64,000 nt of DNA. Source: Bolinopsis microptera (Eukaryota; Ctenophora; Tentaculata; Lobata; Bolinopsidae). Both the position numbers and the translations under genes were made by a program. Under the pieces are notes generated by a model, which saw only the letters and a list, made by a program, of their open reading frames with translations, made no database searches and was not told the DNA's origin. Of the stretch, positions 38,228-49,500 are shown one piece after another. Numbering within the stretch: the stretch's first letter is position 1; each line of letters starts with the position of its first letter. The DNA lies in the NCBI RefSeq assembly GCF_026151205.1, contig NC_087084.1, positions 12,365,453 through 12,429,452 on the forward strand, given 5' to 3'.

Positions 38228-41200
38228 ATGTTGCTGCTAATAGTTATACTGATACGATCTTTACATACTCTACCCGAAAGTGAGTATGTACGCTAGTTGT
38301 TTAGTGGGTATTCTTTCCAACGATTTCAGAATATGTTGTGGATTGTTGACAAGATTATTCTTAACTGACACAAAACCGTTGCTTTTAGAGTTTAAAACTC
38401 TGTCTTGACAGATTTAATTAGTTACATCAACTTCAAGGCATATCAGATATGAAGGTTTACGTGTCTAAGTGGCTGAAATCTCAACCTAATTTACCAGCAA
38501 GCAATTAATTTCTCACAAAATAATTTAAACAGGTAACGCAAAGTTTTACCTGCTCAACGGTGAGGGTGCACAAGCAACGAATGGATTTGGTGTCTTGTTC
38601 GTCCAGAAGGGCCAACTCTCGGGCCATGTTTTATTTGAAGGAAACAAAGGATTCGATCAAGAGTGTCTGCCGAACCACATATGCCAAATGATGGGGTACC
38701 AGTTTACAATAAGTTGGTTCTTAGATATAAAAACCGTTCTTGACACCAAGCGGAAATCTATGCATGCGTTTACATTCGACGATATTTTCTGTCCAGTGGA
38801 TAACAACGGCACTGTTAATGCGACGTTTAAAATAAAAAAGATAAAAGAAACAAATGTTTTTTCAACTATACCATATTCAGCTGTAGTCCTCTTCTGCGGT
38901 CCTTTTAAAAGCACTTGTCCAATCGTGGAGCGATATAATTTCCTTAAGAGAGTTTGTATTGAGGAATTTGGCAGCTTAGTATTTCAATGTCACTACTCTG
39001 ACAAGCTTTACATGGCCATACCCGGGTACCACCACTCTATATTTAACACCGTCTGCGACAACGACCCTCATTTCTATCAAAGCTGTGGTATCAGAAATTC
39101 ACTGACCTCATCAAACTCTGCTGCAATTTGTGACGAGTACGTCTGTGAAGTGAAAAAAAATGACGTCCTCCCGACGATAGGTGTTATGTCTACCGTCACA
39201 GTTTCTTCAGCGATGTTGTGCCAATTGCAATTAGCTGACCCAGCATTTGAAAATCTGCCCTATTCACAAAGCTGCTCCAATTTACCAGACAACATTTGTT
39301 TAGCAGAAAATGAAGAGGAAGATAAAGTTCATACAACTTTAACTTTAAGAAGCGGACTAACAGCGGGGAAGTCCTCAGTTTGCAATGGACGCTGTGATGG
39401 ACGTCATTGTGAGGACGAGGCTCTCTGTGGTGGCTATCTGTACGGTTTGTACTGCATTGGCTGGCAACAAAGACTCAATTACATCAAACCAAGTGAAGTG
39501 TGCGATGGGTCCTCGACGTACCTGTGTCTAAATGGTGAGGACGAAAGGAACTGTTCTGAACACGACTCCTTACCAAGGCACGAAAAATGTAGAAGGTCCA
39601 CCCTTAATATATTCACAGGAAGACAAACTTCTTCGGTGATCCCAATTATGAATATTACAAGGTGTGGCGCTCCATTCAGCTCTGCAGTATTAGTTGACCC
39701 TGTATCAATCTGTGATAACTTTCTAGATCAAACCAACTGTACAGACCAGAGCCGTTCAACACTAACCTGTTATATCAACGGCTATCTTTCAACCATATCC
39801 AAATTTGTTGTGTGTCATGGTCAAGAGGAGATTCCAACATTATGTGACAACGGAATAGACCAGGTCTGTGTCAGGGTATCACTCACCTGTGAGGTACATA
39901 AACACCAACTGTGTGACGAAATTGAAGATTGTCTGAGCGGGGCTGATGAAAACATAGCAATCTGTCGCTCCATGACAAAGAGGGTTTGTCACAGAGCTTA
40001 CAAGCCCGACCAGGCATTACAAATTCCCATTGCATGGCTAAGGGATGGGGTTGAGGACTGTTTAGATGCAATCGACGAGGAGGACGTGTGGCAAACTTGT
40101 GGCATTGGTTCAACAAAACGATTCGTAGTGTCAATAGATGAAACGTGCGAGGAGGTGTTTCTTTGTAAACATGATCAAGCAGCCTTCGTAGAATTTAAAA
40201 ATATATGTGATGGGATTGATACGTCATGTGGTATTGAAACAAATATATGTGCGAAGTCGCATAAGACCAATCCTACGTTTGACATTGTACTGACTGTGCA
40301 GAAATCAGGTGGAGAATTGAAAACTTTGATGTATTGCTTGCCTGGTCTCGAGAGTCTGCAGCAAATAGCAAATCGTTGCGTTATCAATGAAGTCAATCTT
40401 TCGGGACTTGATGTCTTTGGAGTTCAATCCATTTTGACAATTATCCGCCCTAACACAATAATTAACTGCGATCATACCTTTGGAGAAATTTACGTGACAC
40501 TGAGTTGTGCAGGGTATTGTGAAGACTCGATCTGCCCTTTGCAAAAAAGGGTCCAATACAATTCTTGTCCTCAGCAACACCCAAAAAGGATATACACAGT
40601 TGCTGATAATAGATTCCTTTCGTTCGTGACAAAAATAGGTAATAAGTCGTACAGAAATGACTATTTTCGATGCGACAACGGTGTTTGCTTAAACTATGAA
40701 CAAGTTTGCAACGTGGTCGATGACTGTGGGGATGGTTCTGACGAAATACTCTGTACTAATGTGTTTTTGTGTGATTCCAAAGACCAACTGGTCCCGATCA
40801 CTGAAAAGTGTAATGGAAATATTGACTGCATGGATTTCTCAGACGAGTGTAACTTACACTGTGGCAAACAGATATTACAAAGCATTTTTCTAAAGATTTT
40901 GAGCTGGAATCTAGCTGTGCTAGCCATATTCCTTAACTTGATTTCACTCTATCGAACTCTAACCGATTTCAACAAAGAAATGTCAAAAGTGGCTATGAAC
41001 AATAAGATGCTGATACTTCTCATAAATCTCGGTGATCTGCTGATCGGAGTGTATTTGATCTATATAGCAATAATGGACACGGTAGTTTATAAGAGTGGAT
41101 ACTGCTCCGAGCATATAAATTGGCTGTCTAGCGCTCATTGTAACATAATAGGCGTCATCAGTACGATTGGTTATGAAATGTCTCTTGTTTCCATGACAAT

Positions 41201-42137
41201 TCTTGCCGTAACTAGGTTGGGGGTGATAAAAGATAAGACTCGGATCAGCGAACGATTTACAAGAAGAGTCCTTTTCAAAATTAGTCTAGGTGCACTAATT
41301 ATCGTCATGATGTGTATTACTATTGCAGTAATTCCTCTGGTGCCTCAATTTGAAGACTTCTTTGTCAATGGCATGACATACAGACCCTCAGTAAGACTCT
41401 TTATCGGAGCTCCCGATAAACAAATCCACCTCAGCATCCTACAGGAGTACTATGGCAAAATTAAGGGCAAAAATCTTAAATGGAGAGTGATAAATGATCT
41501 TGTTGATGGTATGTTTTCTAATGATTATGGAGGTGATGTACTTGGTCGAAAGAAGATTGACTTTTACGGGAATGAAGGAGTTTGTCTATTCAAGTTTTTT
41601 GTTAAAGCAGACGATCCTCAACGAATTTATGCTTGGGGCATCCTATCATTAAACATGGTTTGCTTTTTAGTAATTTCAGTCTGCTACATTTTCATCAATA
41701 ATAGAACCAGAACCACGTCAAAAGTGCTTACCAAGGGTAAAACACATACAGGTCATGAAGTAAGGAAAAGGAACAGAAGATTGCAGCGAAAAATATCGCT
41801 GATCATAGCAACGGATTTTCTTTGTTGGTTACCAGTTACCATAGCTTCCTGTCTCCACTCGGGAGCAGTCATCGACGCTACACCATACTACTCTCTTATA
41901 TCCATAGTATTTTTACCTATCAACTCTGTAATCAACCCTATCTTGTACAACGATTTCGTTACAACCTTATTAGAAAAAGTCAAAGAAAAATCGAAACCAG
42001 TTTTTGCTAAGAAGTGGAGAAATAAAAAAGTTTCTCCTGAACAATTTAACACTACCTGTATCAATAAAAATGATTGTTGCCATGATCAAGTTCAAATGAC
42101 TGTGATGAAAGTTTTAAAAGCAAAGGATCGAAAATGA
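38228..42137 (+). CDS. LDLa-ectodomain class A GPCR with SRCR-like N-terminal domain
   Basis: Exons 38228-38279 and 38533-42137 join in phase 1 and give about 1218 residues. Exon 1 encodes the signal peptide MLLLIVILIRSLHTLPE. Residues about 20-135 (FYLLNGEG, CQMMGY, DDIFC) resemble a degenerate scavenger-receptor cysteine-rich domain. This domain is absent from the paralogue at 15576-22190. A shared cysteine-rich region and LDLa-like modules follow, for example CDGRHCEDEALC (about 304) and VCNVVDDCGDGSDE (about 742). Seven hydrophobic helices run from about 798 to 1155 with NPILY in TM7; TM3 ends TRL rather than DRY. The C-terminal tail is short (about 60 residues) and lacks the repeat seen in the paralogue. 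It is a cell-surface receptor of unknown ligand. The two genes share long identical runs, such as FEDFFVNG before ECL2. Confidence 0.88.
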
Positions 42138-42593
42138 TTTAACGAAGATCAGTATCGCGAAGTGAAACAAAACGTTCTATTATATTATTTCTCATTTGGG
42201 AAACTGGTACATACATTTTTAAATATTTTACGTTTACACAGTACAAACTATGAACTAATATAATTTAATTTCAACTCAATTGTACAAAGATGATTTAATT
42301 AAAATCCTATAATTATATATAAATACCACCAATTAAAATTTAAGAAACACTTGTAATTGTTGTAGGCATAGTTCAACATTCAATGATAAATTTATTTTTA
42401 TCGAAAATCTTTTCATTGAAATCTAGTTAATGGAATCAGTGTTAATATTATAATGCCATAAGTTGGCACATAATCTTTTGTCTCCAATTTGGGTACATTT
42501 AGTTAAAGTTAAGTTGCTTTAAAATGTGATCAATGAACCGTAATTGTAATCAACTTTTTTTTGGTTTTGCAGCCGTACAAAACGGTTTTACAT

Positions 42594-42680
42594 AAACCCT
42601 AATCCCAACCCTAACCCTAACTATAACCCCGAAGCTAACCATAACCCTTTCCACAACTATAACCCTAACCCGAGCCCTAA
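42594..42680 (+). repeat. Interstitial telomere-like repeat (ACCCTA)n, degenerate
   Basis: AACCCTAATCCCAACCCTAA and variants over about 85 bp, matching the animal telomere unit TTAGGG on the other strand. Many units have substitutions, so it is old. Confidence 0.8.
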
Positions 42681-42959
42681 ACAATCGAATTCATGTTTTA
42701 CTAGCCTGTCACGTGACCAAAACGGTTTTTTCCCATAACTCTCCGTGGAAGCATTTTTACCCTACGTCATGTGGGGTGATTCGGAATCAGCGTCTAAAAA
42801 TACACCGATACAGATCAAAATACACCGATACAGGGCCTTTTCACAAGAATTTTCTTAAAATTTGGGCGAGTGATTTAGTAGGAGCGAGACTGCTAAGTGC
42901 TAACGTAACTGCTGCTAGCTGCTGCTAGAACTACTGCTAACTATAGTGTAAAGAAACTG

Positions 42960-43435
42960 CTGCTAATGGTTTTTTAGCGCTAATTTCGGCCAGCACAAAA
43001 TTCTTGAAACAAATGCGTATTGAGTAACCTTCTCTTGATCCAATTTTAACAAAAATTGGTTAGCGTTAGCTTACTTGTAGACTTACATTACTAGGAGACT
43101 TTTTCGGACAGTTGTGAAAGCCCTATTGAAAGGTCGTCACAAATTTTCAGAATGATCTCATTCAACTTTCAAGGAACCGAAGATATGACAGAATAGTACG
43201 ACAAAAATCAACGAATTCGTCATATTACGCCAAATTACGCACCATTTACACCTACTTTTGCTCCAAAAGCCTAGCCGCGCACCATTAAATATGGCACCTA
43301 TGCGAAACTTATTGATCAAATTTGGTACTGTAAAAAAGGTACTGTGAAAATTCTGATCTCACAGTCTCTAGAAAACAATGGTACAAAAATTTTGAAAATC
43401 CGAGCAAGTTTATTTTCATCGTGCACCCCCTACTA
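42960..43435 (+). repeat. Dispersed repeat R4, copy 2
   Basis: Direct copy of the sequence at about 36315-36870, with indels. The copies share GATCTCATTCAA and GAACCGAAGATAT. Confidence 0.75.
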
Positions 43436-43754
43436 ATAGTAATAAAGTCCCATTTATATTTCTAAACATATTCTTGATCCTTACACATCATACTATTGTG
43501 TGTTGTATCAAATTAATGGTTAAGTCTCCAAACTCATACATCATAGCAGAAAACACGTATTTTTGCTCGTAAGGCCTTAAGGCATTCTACTAATAGTAGT
43601 AGTACTATACTTATAGTACTAGTAGTACATACTACATTATTATTATGGTGTGATAATGATATGAATACTCCAATTTGGATTTGACGATAAAAAGCGTTTA
43701 AAACAAGACAATAAAATCGGAAAATTTCACTATTAAAATGGTGTCCCTTATAAA

Positions 43755-45839
43755 TCACTCATCAAATTGCAAGTCCTTAAAAACGATTTTGGTTGCTTCG
43801 GGTCGGTGACAGACCCTGCATCGGGACACGTAACTTCTTGCTTCTGTGAACGGTACCCTGGTTTCCTCCTCCGTGTATGGATCCTGAAGAGAGCAGGGTC
43901 AAAATAAAAGAAAAATTGAATCAACTTAACTTTAACGAAATGTGACCATTTTGATTTCATAAATGGGCTTGCAGATTAAACGTTTGAAAAGCTAACACTC
44001 GGCTCAAAACATATAAATATGTTATAGTCCATCTATACATCTTATATCTACCTTTTTCGAATCCATCTGCCATGACGTTTTCTGGTCGGAAGATTTAAAC
44101 TTGCAGCCCTCGACATCACACTCGGCTACAGCAGTGGGACTGTAGTACAATAGACACGAGGCTGGTTCGTCTGAAGTTGTTCAATAGTTACTTACGTATT
44201 GTATATATTATATGTAGTGGCCTTTTAATTTCATAGATTTTAAAATCATTTTGGACCAGAAAATATTTATTTTTAACAGCAGCACGTTAAAAGCTTTTCC
44301 TAAATAAAACAGCACAGATTTGATTAAAAGACTGAAAATCGGAGAAACGACAATCTGCACAATGTCATATTATAACTATATTATATTATAGACTGTTGTT
44401 ACTTTAAACTTTTTAAAAACTATTATCCTGAAAATGAGTCATATAATGTATAATAGCACAGCTCTCGGCAAGCTATAAACCCTCTCGGCTCTCATTGGCT
44501 GAATAATCATCCAATAAAGCGATAAGAAGGCGGCATGTTATAATCACTGACCTGTTAGCACTCCTATTGCATAGTTATCCAAGGACACTTCCCAGAAGCT
44601 GTAACCGATCCAGTCCTGTGATTGTGTTGCGGAGGGGATGAATCTGTTAGGAGAGGCTGCGGACACGTAGCTGAGAGAATATTTATCTTTAGAGAGAGAT
44701 TTATTTACCATTGATATTGCTAGATTGTGCCGTAACACAAAACACAATTGTTTTGTTAAATAATTGTTTTATTAATAAACAATAAAGAAAATCCGGATAA
44801 TATCACAGTGTCATCGCAAGGAGCTTAGGATTTCAAAACTTTAAGTTAACGTGCGTGCATACAGTTTTTTAAAGTAATTCTGTGGTACACTGTAAATGGT
44901 TATGAGCCGTTCGGCGGGCACGCGCTACTGCAAGCACGAGGGCTCTGGTTAGAGCAAGGTTATGAGCTTTCTCTCTTACCCATCAGGACAGTCAGGTACC
45001 GTGTTGGTCATACTGTGCACCACCACCATCTTAAAAATAGTGTCACACACCACACATCTAGATATCAGATTCAGCAGTTCTTCTCGTCTCGATCCCATCT
45101 TCAGCTTACCTGGCAAACAATAATGTTAAGTTGTTGAATCATGGTTATTAAAAAGGTTGTGTGTCTGTCATTCATGATACCAATTTACTCCCCATCTACA
45201 AACCAGAATTCAACCTCAACTTTGTACGGAAATAAGCAATTACATAATACAATATTATAGTTAATGTTATGATATTAATATTATAATATTAATATTACAA
45301 TATTAATATTACAATAAATAGTTAATATTATAATTATCTGTATATTTTGAATGAACCTCTGGGTAGTCGGCTGGAGCTGTCATCAGTTAGGAACTCCGGA
45401 GCAGTGGCCAGCCAGCTGAAATAAATTGTAAAATTAAGTTTTCAAAATAAAATAAAAACGTGTTTAAGGTTCAACAACATAACAATCTTAATTTCATTTA
45501 TTTATACGAATTTATTTAGCACTAGTTTGATGAATTTTTATTAGTTGTAGTTGTGGTACGATGGTGATCAGATATGACTTATCTTGTATACCTTTATAAC
45601 AGTAGCCAGTCAAAAGAAACAACAGTTACAAGGGCCGAGGCATTTGTAAATTTTTAATAATTTATTCTTTTAAAAAAAATTAATAAACGTTTAAAAAAAA
45701 GATGCTTACGTAGTCTTGTGACCCTCGTTGGCGGAAGAACAGCTGTCAATGGTGCACTGAGTATAAAAGCCAGGGTAAAACTCAGGTAGGCATGACCCAG
45801 GCTTTCCCAAGTCCTGACTCCATTTCGACTTTGAATCAG
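43755..45839 (-). CDS. Distal NC1 cassette of collagen IV unit A (alternative C-terminus or NC1-only gene)
   Basis: Minus-strand exons 45710-45839, 45357-45415, 44980-45109, 44552-44670, 44052-44170 and 43755-43883 join without a break into about 228 codons of collagen IV NC1 domain. The donor of the second exon (GTTCAT) is weak. Landmarks are DLGKPGSCLPEF and LISRCVVCDT in the first half, PDCPDG, IGYSFWEV, EPASCLLYY and YVSRCRVCHRPEATKIV in the second. It carries 11 of the 12 canonical NC1 cysteines. The missing one, with the start of the domain, is exactly what the shared first NC1 exon of the collagen gene (47886-48023) supplies. The entry phase (1) equals that of the proximal NC1 exon at 47242-47473. 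No start codon or signal peptide was found between the collagen stop (46511) and this block. It may be an alternatively spliced collagen C-terminus, or a separate gene with an unseen first exon. Confidence 0.75.
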
Positions 45840-46211
45840 CTGAATTTCATTTAGAGTCAGTGATATATAATGAATTTTAACAAACAATAATAAATCGTTA
45901 GAGAAAATCGAAAACGTTACCAGATCGATAATTTAAGAAAACTTACATTGCGAACCAGGCATACCCCTTTCAGACAGTCCATTGTATTAGAAGCTTGTGG
46001 AATGTGAACTGTTTCTTTTAGAAGTAGATATTTCACAATTTACCCTACGTGACCGTGTTTATTTGTAAATTAAAGCAAAGATCCATTATTTGAAGAAATT
46101 GTTGCGCGATTAACATACTGAATTGACCCAGTATGCTATTTTAAGGTACACTGTATGTTACCTTTTTCCTAATGCAAAAGATGGAGACAAAACAGAGACA
46201 AATGTGCCAGT

Positions 46212-46226
46212 AAAAGCGGCAGCGTG
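46212..46226 (-). promoter_or_regulatory. Complementary element A2, downstream of proximal NC1
   Basis: In the minus-strand transcript this reads CACGCTGCCGCTTTT. It is perfectly complementary over 15 nt to element A1 (47756-47770), which lies upstream of the proximal NC1 exons in the same transcript. Pairing would loop out both proximal exons. A promoter or protein-binding motif is an alternative. Confidence 0.55.
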
Positions 46227-46268
46227 GTTCGCTTGAAGCCCAGCCATCCGACCAGTAAGCGGCAACGT

Positions 46269-46306
46269 GTTGTCATGGAAACACGCGGGGTTGTCGTCAT
46301 GGAAAC
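46269..46306 (+). promoter_or_regulatory. Two X-box-like (RFX-type) motifs
   Basis: GTTGTCATGGAAAC (46269-46282) and GTCGTCATGGAAAC (46293-46306) match the imperfect inverted repeat bound by RFX factors, 24 bp apart. They lie between the stop codon of collagen A and the distal NC1 cassette, so they could be an enhancer or an internal promoter of a separate NC1 gene. Confidence 0.4.
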
Positions 46307-46510
46307 CCGCGGTAAAAGAATGAGGCCAACTTTCGGAAAAATATCAATCGATCAGCGAGTTTTGTTTCCCCTTCATACACCTCTTAATTCTCTGACGAAT
46401 CCAAGTTTGTAAACAAAATAGTCAAACAGTTGGCAATAAAATAAATCGGTTTGCAAAATATAAAAATGTTAGAATCTCGGTTAAAAGCCATAAAAAGTGT
46501 TCGTCAATCT

Positions 46511-49500
46511 TTATACGCGGTCGTTAGGAGAGAAGTAAACAATTTCTCGTTTTGTAGAGGTTCTCCTCATTACCACACATCTTCCCAGTTCGTTATCTCT
46601 GAATCTAGATCGAGCTACTCCGGACATCACGTCATTTATAATTTCACCATCGTCTAGGTCGTAGTTCCTCAGCTTTTCATAGTCGACGATCCAAAGTGAG
46701 GTTGGAGAGTTGGAAATCCATCTCACTTCTCGGCCATTTGTTTGCACAATAGAAACAGGCGAGAAGTATTCCAAACAGGAGCCGTGAGCCCCGAGTTCAG
46801 TTCCTGACCCTTCTCTCGCTCCACTTTGGTAAATGTAGCTGTATCCGGAGTATAATTCCGACCATCCGGCTGACACAAGTTTGTTCAGATTAGGCTTCTT
46901 GTTTCGGAAGCTGTGCACTGCCATGAGCTTGTAGTCACTTACACAAACAACACATCGGCTGAAAGAAAGTACAGTTCGTTACTAAGCGCTTACAAATCAT
47001 GGAGATCCAAGAAACTATCGTATTTATTTCTAATTCTCAAATAGATGATGGTTATCATGGAGGTCGGACGGGTGACAGTTTTCATCAAGTATCACTATCA
47101 GTTTAGTTGATTGGCTTCTATTATGAAACTACTGTCACCGCATCTTGTCCATCTCGTGTAAAATAACCACACTTTCAGAAAAGAACGCAATGAAAAATCA
47201 GTAAAATATTACTACAAATAAATAATCGCACTATATGATACCTGATATATTTCTTGATTTTTTCCGCATTATCCGCATTATAAGTCATGGAATCAGGATA
47301 CCAATCATCAACGGTCGCATCGTCAGGTATATCTGCAGTGGCCATCCAGAAGATATACTCGTTCTTAGACTCAATACAGGCAGCACTGTCACACAACTGT
47401 AGAGGGTTCATGTAGAACTCCCTCCAGCAAGACCCCGGCCGGGACAGACTTTGGGCTGACACTGATTTTGTAACTGGGAGAGGGTGGTGAGTTAGATCGT
47501 GGTGTGTATGGGGATAAGTTGACATGTTGGGACATAGCTTTAGTTGGAACGGGGAATCGTCAGATCATTGTCAGAATGGTGTGGGGCATCAACTCCAGGT
47601 GTTGTTGATAAAGGAGTAACTTGGTGTTTGAGCTTAGCAGGAAACGCTAACAAAACAATCGAGTAAACAAGCAAAGAAAGAATCAAAACTGCTGATCAAT
47701 CGAGAGGCAATCAAAATTTGATGGTCTCGCGCACAGAGGACTGTCTCCTTAAAAACACGCTGCCGCTTTTGGACGAACTTTTGGAATCGGAAAATGAGAA
47801 CGTTTCCTCTTATCAAGTTATCTAATTGATTAAATTAATACATTTTAATAGTATCATCATCAGGATTGGTTGGTTTTATACTTACCATCGACAAACATGA
47901 ACGAGTACCCCGTCCAAAGCTCAGTCATTCCATCGAAGCACTTTGGAGCGACGTTCTTTTGAGAGTGGAACGCCACGATGTAAGGATTCAGCTGGATGCT
48001 CTGGGCTGCTTCACCAGGTGCACCTTAGTTATAAAAGATATTGGATTAAGTTCTAAGTAGATATGCTCCCTTGAACACAAATTCGTCATCCATTTTATTC
48101 CAGTTATATAACTTAACTATGACAACGATAGAAACATTCATCAATATCTTAACCCTCAAAAATGCAAACCAGGATTCACGATTATCGGTTATTTCAATTT
48201 GAACGTCATTTTTACATACCAGCTCTGCCAGGTGCCCCCTTTTGTCCCCTTGCTCCTTTGACTCCAGCACCAGCGATACCCTTGGGCCCTGCGATACCTT
48301 TGATTCCAGGGATACCTTTGCCTCCTGTATCTCCTCTTTGCCCCATGACACCCTTTTCTCCTGTGGTTCCCTTGAACAAAATATATTGATTATTTTCTAG
48401 CAGTTACTTTTTTTGTGGTTTAAACGTTTTAAAACAATAAAATCTTAAATTTTAATAGAGAAAGACGTTTAAATACTTTAATAGAACTAAACTAACCTTT
48501 GTTCCAGGTGGTCCTGTGATTGTTTGACCATCACTGCCTCTGTCTCCTTGTCTACCTGGCATGCCTGAACTACCGGGATTACCATCCCTCCCTGGAGTTC
48601 CTGCTCTTCCTAAATCTCCCTTAGCTCCAGGTAAACCGTTTGTTCCTGGATTACCATTTGTTCCTGGAGGTCCAGGGTTTCCTCTTTGTCCAGTTGGTCC
48701 TGGTGGTCCAGCTGCACCGTTTGGACCAGCGGGACCTAAATCTCCAGGGGAACCAGGAGCTCCACTGAGACCCCTGTCTCCCTTCATTCCTTGCTGTCCA
48801 GCCCTGCCAGCCATTCCCTGAAGACCATTTTCCCCGGGTGGTCCAGCTATTCCTGGGTTACCGGATCTACCAGGGTCACCTTTTTGTCCTGCTGCTCCGG
48901 GCATACCAGGTCTGCCTAGTTCCCCGGGAGTTCCAACACCCGGTGTTCCAGGGACTCCAGAATCACCCTTAACTCCGAGAGCTCCAGCATTTCCGGGATT
49001 TCCTGGGTTTCCCTGCAAAACATTTAATTGGAATTGGCTAGTGGACTGAAATAAATATCCTGCGCCATACATAGAATGAGTTAAAACGTAGCAATTAAGT
49101 CTTGCACTGATACAGTGTCCTAGAACAGGTGTTAATGTGAAATATAGCTTACGTTTCTTCCAGGAGTTGCGTCTCGTCCCCTATCTCCCTTAGCTCCAGG
49201 TAGCCCGTCTCTTCCAGGAGTAGCTCTTCCAGGTGTACCCTTTCCTCCAGCCTTGCCAGGCGTTCCCCCATTTCCGGGTGACCCAGGAGGTCCTCGTGCT
49301 CCTGGGGAGCCCATCCTTCCTGCAGTTCCGGGATCACCGTTCTGTCCATTTAGTCCTGACTCACCTTTAGATCCTGGAGTTCCGGAGGTTCCAGGATTTC
49401 CTGGAATGCCTGCTTCTCCTTTTATACCAGCGGTTGAACCTCCCTAGAATAGAAAGAGAGTTGTGACAATGATTTTCAGAAATGATTTTGGAATGTGATA

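Larger units (their letters stand above)
42138..43754. other. Intergenic region between GPCR and collagen cluster
   Basis: No gene recognised. It holds a degenerate telomere-like tract (42594-42680) and copy 2 of repeat R4 (about 42960-43435). Genes on the two sides converge here. Confidence 0.6.

Noticed and set aside
42594-42680. Chromosome end
   Set aside because: The telomere-like units are degenerate and internal, with genes on both sides.
45950-45995. Possible first exon (ATGGACTGTCTGAAAGGGG) for the distal NC1 block of unit A
   Set aside because: It ends in phase 0 when read from its ATG and so does not fit the phase-1 acceptor at 45839; a GMPGSQ reading in another frame needs a weak acceptor. 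Kept only as an alternative to test by cDNA.
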